This document shows, in pieces, positions 23,725 to 36,600 of a stretch of DNA of 64,000 nt. The stretch comes from Massariosphaeria phaeospora (lineage: Eukaryota; Ascomycota; Dothideomycetes; Pleosporales), in the NCBI GenBank assembly GCA_011032825.1, contig JAADJZ010000004.1, forward strand, positions 1,674,001-1,738,000, in the 5' to 3' direction. The stretch's first letter is position 1; each line of letters begins with the position of its first letter. Made by a program: the position numbers and the translations under genes. Under the pieces are notes generated by a model. The model ran no database searches. It saw nothing but the letters and a program-made list of their open reading frames with translations, and was not told where the DNA came from.

Positions 23725-25029
23725 ATGGATCGGTTAAGCCGGATGCTCGCCGCCGCCCAGAGCATGGGCGGCGGCATGGGGGGTCCCGCGCAGGTATGTC
23801 TGCGCCTGCCACTTCCTGGCTGCAAACTGCTTCACCACGTGTGGTGTGCTCTGTAGCACACCCTATGGCGATTACAAACGCTTGCCCTTCTTCTGCGCCC
23901 CGTCGTGGCCGGACCGCGTCGCCATGGCCTACGCTAACATACCCAGGACACCACCCTCGTTGACAACTCCGAAACCGTCTACATCTCATCGCTCGCCCTC
24001 CTCAAGATGCTGCGGCACGGTCGCGCCGGTGTGCCTATGGAGGTCATGGGCCTGATGTTGGGCGAGTTCGTGGATGACTACACGGTCCGCGTGGTGGATG
24101 TGTTCGCCATGCCACAGTCCGGAACCGGTGTGTCAGTCGAGGCAGTGGATCCCGTTTTCCAGACAAAGATGATGGACATGCTGCGGCAAACAGGCCGGTA
24201 CGTCCAGTTTGCGCCACGAGCCGACCCGACTCCGCCAGTGCGACTCGGCCTAGGCATGACCGAATTGTTGCTGACAGATCCGTAGACAAGAGACTGTAGT
24301 CGGCTGGTACCATTCACATCCTGGGTTCGGGTGCTGGCTTTCATCCGTCGATATAAACACGCAACAATCCTTTGAGCAGCTCACCCCCCGCGCCGTTGCT
24401 GTCGTCGTCGACCCCATACAGTCCGTGAAGGGCAAAGTCGTCATCGACGCGTTCCGGCTCATCAACCCGCAGACTCTCATGATGGGCCACGAGCCTCGCC
24501 AGACCACATCCAACGTCGGGCACCTGAACAAACCGTCGATTCAAGCCCTGATCCATGGCCTCAACCGCCACTACTACTCGATAGGCATCAACTACCGAAA
24601 GACAGGGCTGGAGGAGAACATGTTGATGAACCTCCACAAACATGTCTGGACCGAGGCGCTTCTGATGAACGACTTCCGAGATGAAGGCGTGAGGAACAAG
24701 GACAGACTGCTGAAGCTGGTGTCGTTGGCAGAAGGATACGAGAAGAGGGTGAAGGAGGAGACCGAGTTGACCAAGGACCAGCTGAAGACAAGATATGTTG
24801 GCAAGGTGGATCCGAAGAAGCGTAAGTTTTTCTGCGATGACGAACTGTTCGCTGAACGAATATCCTAACGTTTCATGTAGATCTCGAGGACGTCGGCCAG
24901 CATCTCATCGAAGACAATATCGTATCCGTCTCGCGGCAAATGATTGACAAAGAGGCGTCAGTACCCAAGGCCAATCCGAAGCCGAACGTAGAGGCGAACG
25001 GCGATGGCGACGTGGAGATGGACGAGTAA
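23725..25029 (+). CDS. RPN11: 26S proteasome lid deubiquitinase Rpn11 (JAMM)
   Basis: Rpn11 is the zinc metallo-isopeptidase of the proteasome lid; it cuts ubiquitin chains from substrates as they enter the core. Exons are 23725-23793, 23947-24197, 24286-24821 and 24881-25029; introns are 153, 88 and 59 bp. The product has 334 residues. The N-terminus is the Gly/Met-rich [15 protein letters not shown] typical of this subunit. The MPN+/JAMM motif [14 protein letters not shown] has His116, His118, Ser126 and Asp129 in the required spacing. [10 protein letters not shown] carries the conserved Glu, and [18 protein letters not shown] follows. The C-terminal half has the helices used to bind Rpn8 and the lid bundle. 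It ends in an acidic tail DGDVEMDE. All key residues are present. Confidence 0.97.
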
Positions 25030-25609
25030 AAGGAACAACACAGCGATGCGCAAAGGGCTGCATAGATTTGTATACCATATGATCACGATAATGGCATCTT
25101 GCAAGTAGGTCAAACACTCCCACTGTGCATCTCCGAACCTCCACCTTCTGGCCGAGGCATCGCCCTAGTCCGTGGAGCGAGCAAGCAAGCACGGTGGAGA
25201 GAGATACTTCAATGATGAATGAATCCATACGATGATCCAAGTCCAGTCTCTTGAATCTGACTCTGAATCTGGGGTATCTCTCCAACGTAAATGGGTGTAA
25301 AAAAGACCGCCCAGCTGACTGACTGACTAACGATGCGGAAAGAACGCTCAAGTGCCAAGCCACCCCACAGATATCCGCCCAATCTTCGACATAACCGATG
25401 TTCGTGGAGAGTGAGTGAGCGTAGTCGGCCGTTGTAAAGCTGAAGAGAAAGAAGAGGTGGAAGTGCAGCGTTTCAGTGGCCGCCCCTGCCTCCCTGCTGC
25501 CAAACAGAGGCTCGTTCCCTGACCTGACCTAACCTGTCCCGTCCTGTCTCATCCCGTCTCCTCTCTTCTCTCTCCGCCACACACACTGCCACCCCACCGC
25601 CGGCACTCA
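25030..25609. other. Convergent 3' region of RPN11 and the methyltransferase gene
   Basis: This holds the two 3' ends. A CT-rich tract lies at about 25540-25575. I see no gene. Confidence 0.45.
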
Positions 25610-27513
25610 TCAACTACCTCCGCCCCCGCCAGCACTCTCACCCTCACCCTCACCCGCCGTCGTAGAAGTAGAAGCATTCGCCGTCGTAGCAGTAGGTATC
25701 TCGTGCGGAAAAGGTTTGCGGCCGTAGACGCAGCGCACTTCGTGGTAGAAGTGGTTTTTGCGGTCTTTGATGACGGCTTTGAAGTCGGCGACAAAGGATT
25801 GGACTTCGGTGTAGGACCACTGGGGAGGGGGGGAATGTGTTAGTTGGTATGCGGGATCGGGATGGGGAGAGGGGAGAGGGAAGAGGGTATAGATGGGTGG
25901 TGCAGGGGCAAGGAAGAAAAGAAAGAAAGAAAGCAGACAGGGGGAGGTCCATCAAACATACCCCCAGCACACGCGTGTACAGCGCCAACACCCACCCCTC
26001 AATCCCCTCACTCCAATTACGCTCGCCCCAGCGCCCCAACTCCTTCAACCTGCGCTCCTTCGGCCACGTGCCAATCGGCCACAAGAACTTGCGCTCCACA
26101 ACATCCACAAACCCCGCGGCCTCCATCTCGCCGCGCATGCGCTCCACCGTCTTAAACGTCATGCCCGTCTTCTCCTCGCCAACCGCAATGATGCTAGCGC
26201 TGAACCGCGAATACATGCGGTGCGCGTAGTCGTCCGACGCCGGGTTCGCGTTCGTGTCGATGCCGAACTCCGAATGCTCGAGCCAGCCGCCGGGCTTGAG
26301 GTGCGTGAGCGCTTGCGCGTAGAGCGTCGGCCACGAGGAGATGCAGCCGGTGAGGCCGCGCACGTGGATGTAGGAGAAGGAGGCGGCCGGGTACGTCCAT
26401 TCGCTGCAGGCGTCGTCGACTTCGAAGCGGACGTTCGGGGGCGCGGAGGAGACTTGGGTGGGGGAGAGGTCGGTGCCGATGATCTCGGCGCTGGGGAAGA
26501 AGTCGGCCATGTCGCTGGAAAGGGGGTTAGTGGGAGGGGGGCAGGGGTTTGGAAGCAGGGAGAGGAGAGGAGAAGAGACAGAGGAGAGGCGAGAGGGGGG
26601 CTTTACATTGCCCAGAGGCCGGTGCCAGTGCCGACGTCGAGGATCGTTTCGGGGTTTTCGATGGGGGCGAGGAAGAGTTTGTCGTTGAAGGTCAGGAGCC
26701 AGAGGTGGTGTCTACGCAGAGGTTAGCATGTTCTTGGGACGTCTACTTGCATATCACAAACAAAAAACTATACTGCGTTGACTGCACCGGGTTTTCGACT
26801 TACACAATCGTCTCGTACTGCGAGTAGCGCTCATCATTCGGGCCGTAATAGCTTCCTTCTCCTGCGCCGACACACACTGATCAGCTTGTGCGTCTGAAGT
26901 GTACTCGCACAGCTACCGTTCACTCCTGCTCCATCAATACCTACTACGGGGGTGGTGAACACGACGCAGAACTTGCAGTGAACTTACGATAAGCATGGTA
27001 CCGCCGCCCGTTCTCGTATCTGTATCTGGTGACGCTAGATGCCAACGTCTGGCCGCTATGGGGTCCAGGTTAGAGCGAAACCATCCGATGGCAGATGTAG
27101 TAAGGAGACTAACGAGGTATACGTCAAGCGATCGTCGTCGTCGTCGTCGTCATCGTAGTCGTGGGCGTCGTATGTCGAGTCCTAGCCGCGTCAGCACCCG
27201 TCTAAGAAAAGCCAACGAGAGCGATCCCAAAGCTCCAACTCGAAACCCCCTGTATCCCAACAGAGCATCACGCAAGAACCTCAACAACCACACTCTTCAA
27301 CCCCTTCCTCCCGCCCCCGCTCTCAACAAACACATATGGCCCCGCGCAAGCAAGAAAACGAACCCACACGCCAACGACGACAAGACGCAAAAACCCCACC
27401 TCCACAACGAAGAAGAAAACCCCCAAAAACCCCCACGAATGAACCCACAACAGAAGAAAACCAGCCAGACTCACGACAGCAATATCCCTCTCCTCTTCCA
27501 ACATCTTGGGCAT
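25610..27513 (-). CDS. LaeA-like SAM-dependent methyltransferase
   Basis: Exons inferred: 27513-27475, 27181-27114, 27055-26988, 26861-26804, 26711-26607, 26514-25962 and 25819-25610; about 366 residues. Family landmarks appear in order across exon joins: an Asp run, VTRYRYENGRRYHAYREG, YYGPNDERYSQYE, HHLWLLTFNDKLFLAPI, the SAM-binding motif I DVGTGTGLWAIDMAD, IGTDLSP, then VRGLTGCI and LKPGGWLEHSE. This is the common 'LaeA-like/UMTA' class of fungal methyltransferases. Some members regulate secondary metabolism; most have unknown substrates, and no biosynthetic cluster lies nearby. The C-terminus is Thr/Gly-rich. Six introns is many for this family. Exon 1 (13 codons, MPKMLEEERDIAV, then a 293 bp intron) is chosen only by phase and a perfect GTGAGT donor, so the start is uncertain. 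Confidence 0.85.
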
Positions 27514-29916
27514 CGCGTACCTGAACCTTTCCACCGGGACGGAACACGACACAGCTCAGCTCAGCTCAGCTCAGCTCACGCACGACACGGCGCGACACGC
27601 AACCCGGGAAAACCCCTCGTCCGGCCGGTCGCCTCGTATGCCCGCCGATCGACCAACAATGCGCTGCTAAAAAACCCGACAGATCAGATCAGATTAGATC
27701 AGATAAGATGAGATGAGACGAGATGGCGGTGGTCGTGCTGACTACCTGTGCGTCGGAGGAAACAAAAACGACAACAGGGTGACTGATGGGAGGAAACGAA
27801 GGCTACGCATGGAACTGTTTCGTTTTGGCTTCGATTCGATTCGTTCTGGTGGGGCGCACTCGCCTCGGGATGAGATCGAGGACTCCAGATGGATAGATAG
27901 ATAGAGAGGTAGGTAGCTCCGCGCAGGTTTGCGTACGTACGTACTGAAGATGGGATGGGTGCAATGATGCAACGACGCGATGCGGTGATGCAGGCGGGGC
28001 GCTGCAGGCGGGGAGCTAGCAACCTCCTCGTCTCCGAGCATCCAGATCAGATACCAAGACTTTTCCAAAGGGCCCAGACACAAGCCTTGTTCTCGTCCCG
28101 TCCTCGCTCGGCGATCCGGATTCCCAAGAAACACTCTGGCGGTTGACGGACAGACGTGGAGGCTAGGCTGGGCTGGGCTGGGCTGGCGCAACGGGTGCTA
28201 GCGGAGCGGAGCGGAGCGCGGAGAAGGCGGAGCAGGCGGAGCAGGAGATGAAGACGAAGGGGGAGACAATATTTTGCTGGCGCTGTGCTGTGCAAGTCGT
28301 GCGGTGCTATGACAGCAGCTGTTGTGCGCGTCGCGCGTCGCGCGCTTTTCCCCCGAGGTTTCTTTTTGCCGTGGAGCTGAGCTGCGCTGTAGACAGCTTC
28401 AGCAGCAACCAAAACGAGACGCGCCCAACGCCATAGCCATCCCATGTGGGCAATGCTGGCACACGCACTAGGCTACAGTAGTCTAGTTGAACCGAGTACC
28501 TTTCCTCTGTCTGCCTACTCCGTACGTAGGTAGGTAGGTACTTGTGTCTACGGAGTAGGTATCTGTTACCCCGCTCTCCCGCTCTCCCGGCCTTTTCTCC
28601 TTCCTCACATGGCATGCAAAAGAGAAATATGATAAAGAAAAAGGAGAGAGAGAGGCAAGCCGATAACAGCTACGCATCTACTCCGTACTCTACGCATCTA
28701 CTCTACTATCTGCACAACACCCCTTAACTACGGAGTACAGTACACGCGCAAAAGCCCCCTCCCCCCCAAACCCAGCCCCCAAAAATCCCCCACAATCCCC
28801 ACAATCCACCGTCCCCGTCGTCCCAGCCCATCCCATCGTGCCCAACCCAACCCAACCCACCGGCACCGTCCCGCGACCCCAACCAGCGCATCGGTATTTT
28901 AGCGATTGGGAAAATCCAACAGCCAGGGCGAAACGTCCAAAGAAACGACATTGTGGGCTTGCTGTGCCTCTTTGGCGCGTCTTCCACAGAGCCCGGGACA
29001 AGCCTCCGACAAGGCAGCAAGAGGGGCGTGTGCGTGTCGATGCTTGATGCTCCTTCGCGCCGCTTAAGTACCACATAGGTGGTAGGTTAGCGAGGCGACT
29101 GTCGACGATCGGGAGGCTCTCAACGCTCATCCCATCCACCACCACGGCTTCGATCAGCGCAATTAATGCACTACACTGTACGACAAACTAAACGGGAACA
29201 TGTCAATCAGGATGCCTTTCTATTAACGTCGCAGCTAGCGAAAAGCGAGAGGCCCGAGGATCATCGCATGGCCCTCGGCCCGTCAAATCGGGATTAAAGC
29301 CGCCGCCTTCGTGAATCGTCTCGGCTCGTCGCGTCTCGTCTCGTCTTACAGGGACCGAGTACAAGACCATCTCTGGAGCCCAGCACCCGTCTCTAGAGTA
29401 AAAGGGGTACAGAAGAAGGTCGAGAGGAAACCAAAACCAAAGCAAACCATAAAGGCTTGCTTCAAGCCCTCCAGTCCCACCACCCACCCACCCATCGCAA
29501 TCATACGTCTTCGCTCAAAATAGCAGCGTGTCCACCCAGGCTCAACAGCACATGTTCCACCCGCCCGCATGCCCGCTCGAAAGAAAGACCGCCACCCATT
29601 AACGCCGTCCGCGAAGCAAAAGGAGAGAGAGAGACAGGGCCTAACCATCCATGTACAGAAGTCAGAAGTCAGAAGTCAGACCACCCCCGTGACGCCGTGT
29701 CCAAAATGCCTCCAGCCATCAATCAGAGCCGTGAGCCGTAGGAAAGGGGAACGGAAAGATCAACAATGAAGCTATAGACAGCCAAATAGGGGTTTTTGCG
29801 AATTAAGGGAAATTTTTATGACAGAGCCCGACGATTACAAACGGGGTAAACTGTTTCTCTGAGGCGCCGTGTCTTTTTACGAGGAAATGCTTGTATGACC
29901 TCCGACTGGTCTAACT
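27514..29916. other. Long intergenic region with simple repeats and TACGGAGTA motifs
   Basis: I see no credible gene. The region has AGCTC repeats (about 27552-27580), AGATC-type and GATA runs, GGCTG repeats (about 28160-28185), TAGG repeats (28524-28540) and a C-rich tract (28755-28800). Four exact copies of TACGGAGTA, in both orientations, lie at 28516, 28549, 28679 and 28729. Overlapping open frames in all phases are low-complexity and unconvincing. Confidence 0.5.
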
Positions 29917-32899
29917 TTACGGGTGACCAGCGGGTTTGCCATTCTGATGCTCCGGAACTTGGTCGTCGCTCGCTAAGAGCGCGTTTTTAGCCTTCTTAGC
30001 CTTCTCGTCGTCGGAAGAAGAGCCGGAATGGCTGCTGCTAGCGTCATCCAGGCCGATGTTACCGTCCTTGGACTCTCTACGAAGCCGGTCGGCCTTGTCC
30101 TTGAGCACCTTAGCCTGTTCGGCCGCGCGCTGTGCACGAATCTGCTTCTTCCACATTGCTGCATAGTGGCCTCCGTTACGTTCCAAAAGCTCCTCATGCG
30201 TTCCACGTTCCACGACTCTGCCCTTATGAAGGACAAGAATCTGGTCAGCGTGGGTGATCGTACTAAGACGATGCGCAATAATGAGCATGGTGCGGCCGTG
30301 AGAGAGGGAAGTAAAGGCGTCCTGTATGTGTTGTTCGGTTTCCGTATCCAACGCCGCGGTCGCCTCATCGAGCATAATGATACGGGGATTTTTCAGAATT
30401 GTGCGTGCGATAGCAACTCGCTGTTTCTCGCCCCCTGAAAGACGCAAGCCACGCTCGCCGACCTTTGTGTCATACTTGTCTGGGAAGGCCATAATCTTAT
30501 CATGGATACTTGCGGCACGGCATGCTTCGTGCACTTGCTCGTCCGTGGCTTCGGGGTTAGCATATTTGAGATTGTACATGAGCGATTCATTGAACAAAAC
30601 CGTGTCCTGCGGGACAACACCAATATGCCTCCGCATCGAATCAATCGTGACCTCTTCCACATCATGACCGTCGACCTGGATGCTGCCTGACATGGTGTTA
30701 TAGAATCGGTACAGAAGGCGGAAGATGGTAGACTTGCCACCACCAGACTCGCCGACGAAAGCGGTCGTGGTCCCCGGAGGGCAATGGAAGTCTAGGCCCT
30801 GTAGAGCAGGCTTCCGGTTGTCGTAGGAAAAATGAACGTCGTTGAATCTGAGGTCTCCCTCGCAAGATGGAAGTTTCACAGCCTTGTCACTATCAACCAC
30901 GGTTGGTCGCTCTTTGAACAGTTCTAGCATCCGTTCCGAATTGATCATGGCCGATTGAATCATCCGGTAGAAAGTGCCGAAAAAGGTCAATGGGCTCTGT
31001 AGCTGGCTCATGTACGTTATCAGAGTAGCAAACTTGCCCACACTTTGCTGTCCGGAGGTAATTTGGTACGCTGCAATGAAGCAGGTCACCAAAAGTCCGA
31101 GCATGAAAACCATGTTCTGTGAGATGTTCATCAAGTTCAGCGAAAAGAGCACCTGATACTCAGCCGTTTGATACTTCTTTACCGCTTCTCGGTATCGGTT
31201 GAATTCGTACGCTTCCGCGTTGAAGTACTTCACAGTCTCGTACGACACCATCGAATCGTTCCTGCACACGTTAGTCGAGACGCAATGACAACTGCGCATT
31301 GAAACTCACTTGACCGCATCTTCTTCTCTATCCGCGTTGACCATCTCACGGCGTATTTCAGCCCTCCACTGGGCCATGCGGATAGTGAGGTAGATGTACC
31401 AGAAGGTAACAACCGAGATGACGAGCGCATAGTAAGCATCGAATTTGATGAGAAAGTAGCCAATGGCCAGGGCGAGATCGATCATCATGGGGAAGACCTG
31501 GAAGGTCACCTGCTCCAAGAAGGTGTTGATAGAGCTGCCTTTTCCAAGCGCCGACAGTACTTCGCCCGTCTTCTTCCCGAGATGGAAGTCGAGGCTGAGG
31601 CTATGCACGTGCTCAAACGCGGCAACAGACAGTTCGCGGTACGAATATTGACCGACGGGGATCCAGAGTGCAGAACGGATGGCGCCAAGCAGCCCGTTAT
31701 TCCCTTGGATGAAGCGACACACGATGAAGACAATGATGGCAGCCCACGGACTCCCCGTCTTTTCGCCCTCGTCGGCCGCCAGCGTATCAACGATGTGGCC
31801 AATTTGGTCGGGAACTAAGAGATTGACGATGCGCTGAGCCATTACGATGAAGAAGCAGATGACCACGGTCAGCTGCAAGCGGCGATCTTTCGACGGCCAC
31901 AGGTAGGGAAAGAAGACATGGTAGCCCTTGATGTACTCCCACCAGCTGCGTGATGGGGCGCCCGTAGGCCGGCTCCAGGCGGGCGGTGCACCGTCGGTGT
32001 GGCGGTGTTTGCCACCCACGGGATGCGCCGAACCATAGGATGACCCGTTCGCGTGACCGTTCTCCGTGTGGCTGTCCTGCTCTCCGCCGAGTAACGGGGT
32101 AGTCTCGGTCGAGGTTCCCGCCTCATCTGCTTTCTTTTTCTGGGGAAATGTCACGAAGACTAGGTAAAAGCCGATGAGGGCCAGCAGGAGGACAATGCGG
32201 AGCAGGTCCACGGCTACCTCGGTTGACTCCCACTCGGTCATGCCCATGCGGATTCGGGGGGCGGGCGGGTTGAGCGAGGGCTCCCTGTGCGCGTGCGTGT
32301 AGATGGCCAGGGAGAGTGCCAGGAGCACGACTTCCAGGGCCGTGGCCAGACACCATGTCGCGAGATGGGCTCCTGTCGGCGAGGGCTTCGAGTCGACGAG
32401 CGTGATGAGGAAGAGGCAGTAGACGAAGAAGGCGCCGACGAGGTAGATCTGACGGAGGGGCATCAGAGAGGCTCCAATTGGACAGAGGCTGGGGGGCACT
32501 TACCACGACCTGCTTGCCCGACCACCACTGCTCCTTCCGTGCATACAAGGCGTGGGCAATCACGTTGATCGAGTTGCCAATAAAGGTCAGCGTTGTAGCC
32601 GCCGACAGCCACGCAAACAGGCGCTTCTGCGACTGCGTGACGTCGTCGTTGACCGTCTGCTTGACAAAGTTGCGCGTCGGGTCCGTGGCGGGCAGCGGCT
32701 TGCCCCCAGGACCGGTCTGGGTGGGTTTTGCAATATTAGCATTAGAATTAGACGCCAGGATGCTGCGAGCAGTAAAGCCGACGAGAAAGAAGAGCAGCAG
32801 AACGATCGGATAGGCATATTGTAGCGCTATAACAATTTGGCGAAGGGTGTCGGCGCGGGCCCACCGCGAGCCATGTTCATGTTCGGCGGCGGCGTCCAT
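29917..32899 (-). CDS. Hmt1-type vacuolar ABC half-transporter (ABCB/ATM-like)
   Basis: Exons are 32899-32504, 32448-31310 and 31261-29917 (introns 55 and 48 bp), giving about 959 residues. The N-terminus has a five-helix extra membrane domain (IVIALQYAYPIVLLLFFLVG, LVGAFFVYCLFLITLV and others) and the signature PTQTGPGGKPLP. A six-helix ABC membrane domain and one nucleotide-binding domain follow. The NBD shows Walker A GESGGGKST (about residue 690), signature LSGGEKQR, Walker B RIIMLDEA and the H-loop in IIAHR. SYETVKYFNAEA is typical of the ATM1/HMT1 subfamily. S. pombe Hmt1 is a vacuolar transporter for heavy-metal tolerance; the same role here is inferred from the domain plan. The alternative, mitochondrial Atm1, lacks the extra N-terminal domain. 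The C-terminus is charged and Ser-rich. The start at 32899 gives the expected N-terminus. Confidence 0.93.
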
Positions 32900-33661
32900 G
32901 GCGGGGGGGAGGAGGGAGGAGGGAGAAGGGTTGTTGAGGTTGGACCCGAGTCGAGTGTGCTCTCCGGGCTGCGGCTGGGAGAGACACTGGGGGCGGGAGA
33001 GGAGGAGAGGGGAGTGGGTGGGGAGCGGAGGGAGCAGATTCAGCAGCAGCAGGACATAGTTGACATAGTTGTTGAAAGCGGTGCTGGTCGACAGTCGCGC
33101 GGGCAAAGTGGCGCCTGCCTCCCACCTGCGCATGTGCATCTCGGCTTGGCGGCGGCGGCGGCGGCCCCTGCCCCTGCGCGCGCTGGCCGCACCCAGCAGC
33201 GCGAGCGGCCACCCTCAAGCCTCAGACCTGCAGGCCGAATCCTCGACCTGCAGACCGACCAGACCGACCAGACCGCCCGCAGACGGCGCCAAGTTGCCTG
33301 TCCGTTTGCGAGCTGCATGGGGGCCAGGGCCAGGGGAGCTTGACGGCGCAGCGGGCAGCGGGCATCACCAACGACAGCCGCCAACGACAGCCGCCAGCGT
33401 GTGCACTGCGCTGCACGTCCCCAGCCTCCAGGCCCTCGACAAACAAACGCGCCTCCAGGCTCCTAGGCTCCTCCGCGCTGCTGGAGCCGACTCAGCGTCG
33501 CGGACCCAGTAATTGCCGTGGCCCAGCTGCAGTTTCACCATTGCACAGCACCACGGCCCCACGACCGTCGCCGCGTGCTGGCACTCCTCGTCTCGTCTCA
33601 CCGCCGTCGCGCCAGAAGCATCGCAAGCGGACACTGGCCACGGCCATGGACGCGTAGCAGC
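32900..33661. promoter_or_regulatory. Divergent promoter region of HMT1-like and RTC1 genes
   Basis: The 762 bp between the two starts is GC-rich with purine-rich runs (GGAGGGAGGAGGGAG near 32908) and GCC/GGC trinucleotide runs (about 33140-33160). Open frames on both strands look like compositional artefacts. Confidence 0.4.
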
Positions 33662-36600
33662 ATGGCCGACCACGACGCACCGCGCATCCCCCCACCCCCG
33701 CCGCTGCCACACTTCGCCCTCCACGACCAGCGCAAGCCCGTGTCAAAGGCCTCCTACTTCTCGCGCTTCGTGACCCAGCCCTTGACCACGGCGTACGGCT
33801 CGCGGCCGCCGAGCGCGCAGACGAATCGCCTCGATGGAGGCCGTCCGAATCCGCTAGTGCCGAAGCTGCTGCCCAGGTGAGTGCTCGCCGGCTCTCCCGT
33901 TCGCTGTCTGCTGTCTGCGGCCTCTGCCCGGTTTGTCGTTATCATTGTCTTTGTTATTCTCCTTGTCGCCTTCGCGCCTGCAGCCATGAGCAGTGGCTGC
34001 ACAGTCGGCTGCCGTCTGCTACCTACGTGGCTCTGGGCTGCAGTTGTCAGGGCGCCCGTCCGTCCAGTGCAGTCGTCTCGTCTAAACTTCCTGCCCCATT
34101 CCGTTTCTTCCGTCCAGCCTCCGCGCCCCGTTTCGGTTTGCTGAGTGTGTCACCTATAGCATCCGCGCGGGCTCCTCGCAAGATGCAAGCCATAAAACCG
34201 GCCTCGACATCTCAGCCCTCGACATCAACCGAGACCGGACCCACGCCATCCTTGCCGGCAAAGAAATCCTGAAAACGGTCCGCGTCGAGGACGCCCGGAT
34301 CGTCGAGGAGGCCAACCTGCGTGCTGCTGTCATCAACTATGCAGAGCACCATGGCTCACAAGCCAGACAGCGCGAAGGCCTTGGCATCCATGATGTCAAG
34401 TGGTCGCATGGCCAGTTCAGCACGCATATTGCAACCGCTGCCGCCAATGGCAAAGTCATTCTGTATGACCTCAATCGGGCCGGGGTTGAGCTGGCTCGAC
34501 TGCACGAGCACACTCGTCAAGTCCACAAGCTTGCCTTTAATCCCCATCAAGGCCACCTGCTGCTGTCTGCAAGCCACGATGCCACCGTCCGCCTGTGGGA
34601 CCTTAGAGACATGAAAAAGGACATAATGACTTGTCCTAGCAGAGACCAGTATGCTGGCATCAACGGCGGCATCCGTGACGTCCAGTGGTCTCCTACTGAC
34701 GCTGTTGAGTTTGCTTTCGGGACTGATAATGGCACCATTCAGCGCTGGGACTTTCGCCACAACAAAGGCCCAAAGCAGAAGATCACAGCCCACGATCAGC
34801 GCATCTGCAATTCGATCGACTGGCATCCGGATGGAAAGCACCTGCTCAGCGCCAGTGTTGACCGCACGGTAAAGGTCTGGGACTTCTCGGTCGATGGCAG
34901 GCGCCAGAAACCGGCCTTCGTATTGACTACACCCTATCCCGTCTATCAGGCTAGATGGCGACCGCCCTACTGGTCTGGCGAGCAGCAGGAAAAGGGTGGC
35001 TACCAGTGCACTCAGTTGGCAACCTCCTACGACCATAACCATCCGGTGATTCATGTATGGGATTTCCGGCGTCCATATCTGCCTTCCCGGGAGATTGACA
35101 AGTTTGCCAGTGCAGCTTCTGACATGCTTTGGCACTCGCGTGACACACTCTGGACCGTCGGTCGCGAGGGTGTATTTCAGCAGAACGACGTCCACCGAGC
35201 TCCCAAGGTAGTAGATCGACGCAACTTGCAGGCCTTTGCAGTATCGCCAAGTGGGGAGATTGGCGGCTTTGCCCAACGAAGACCACGTCGCCGGCGCTCT
35301 GCGGGTCTAGCGTATTCCGAGGACACGTATGCTGGTGACCCGCGTGACAAGCGCAGTAGTCCGGAGAAAGGCAGTCTCCGCAATTCTGCAGACAACAGCC
35401 TAGACGATGGCTTCCTCAATTCATCATTTAGGCGACACCATGGTCGCACTGCTAGCAACAGATCAACCAAGTCATTTGGCAGCACTCCTCCGGACACAGC
35501 CCCCAAGGTTATGTTCCTCACTGATTCTATGGCAATTCATAGTGCCTCTTTTAAACCGAATCAGGTTGCATTTCGGGGAACCCTTCCCGGCGCAATGAGT
35601 GTGCAGATATTTTCTTACCTAGCCCAGAAGTACAAAGCCATAGCACTTCCGGATCCGCCAACCCTGCAGTCGTTCCGAAATCTAGAGCACGTTTTCGAAC
35701 AGAATGCCGAGTACGCACAAAGAGCCGCATTCTACAGGTTGGCGGAGACCTGGAGAATTCTAGGTGCATCGATCAGCGTTGCTACAAGACGTCGAGCGGA
35801 GCTGCACAGGAAGCGTCGATTGGCACAGAATTCTACATCGTTGAGTCCATCACGCGTTGAGCCCAAGTTATCCTCCGAGCAATTGGTAGCACATGACGAG
35901 CAGCTGACTTTGCCTCATAACCCCGCCGTGCGTGCCATCCTAGGCGCTCTTGACAAACCACAGCGGGCATTTCCGACCACAAACCAGGCTCCTGCCACGC
36001 AAATTGAAAGCACCTCTAATATTGCTACCCCGCTTGCACGCCCACTGACTAGCACATCAGCCGCTGCTGGTACGCCTCAAACTGAACTTCCCGATCCTGA
36101 CCATGCTGAGGAAATCCATCTACCACCAGCAATTACTGGGCTGCCGTCAGCAGGGAGCGGCAGCCTTCTTTCGCCCGAAACTGCAATCCAGTCCCACCCA
36201 CCAGAGCGCCCTAGTTTCAATGCACCACGTTGGTATCAGTCTGCAGATGACCTCGACGAACGTCGAGCATTAGTTGGTAGTTGGCGAGCACCTCTTCGGG
36301 CACCGCTGAGCCTGGAACCTACCAATGCCCAAGGGATCGACATCAACGTACCATTTCGACTGGACCGCCATGACTCGGATGAGAGCTTTGCCATGTTTTC
36401 TGCGTCCACGGATTCACAGAGGGCTAGGTCAATGCCGAGCTCATTTGCCAGTGGCCATTCCCGTTCTCAAGGGATGGATTCTATACCAGAAAAATGGCAA
36501 AGATCTTCGACGAATACCAACTCTGGAAATCCAAGTCCAGTCTACGGAAGCGACAAAGAAGATCAGCGCGCTACTGTGGGCGATGGGGTGGCTAAAAGCA

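Noticed and set aside
28690..29145. A 151-codon minus-strand frame
   Set aside because: Gly/Trp-rich translation of a C-rich tract, no domain, no supporting splice or start context.
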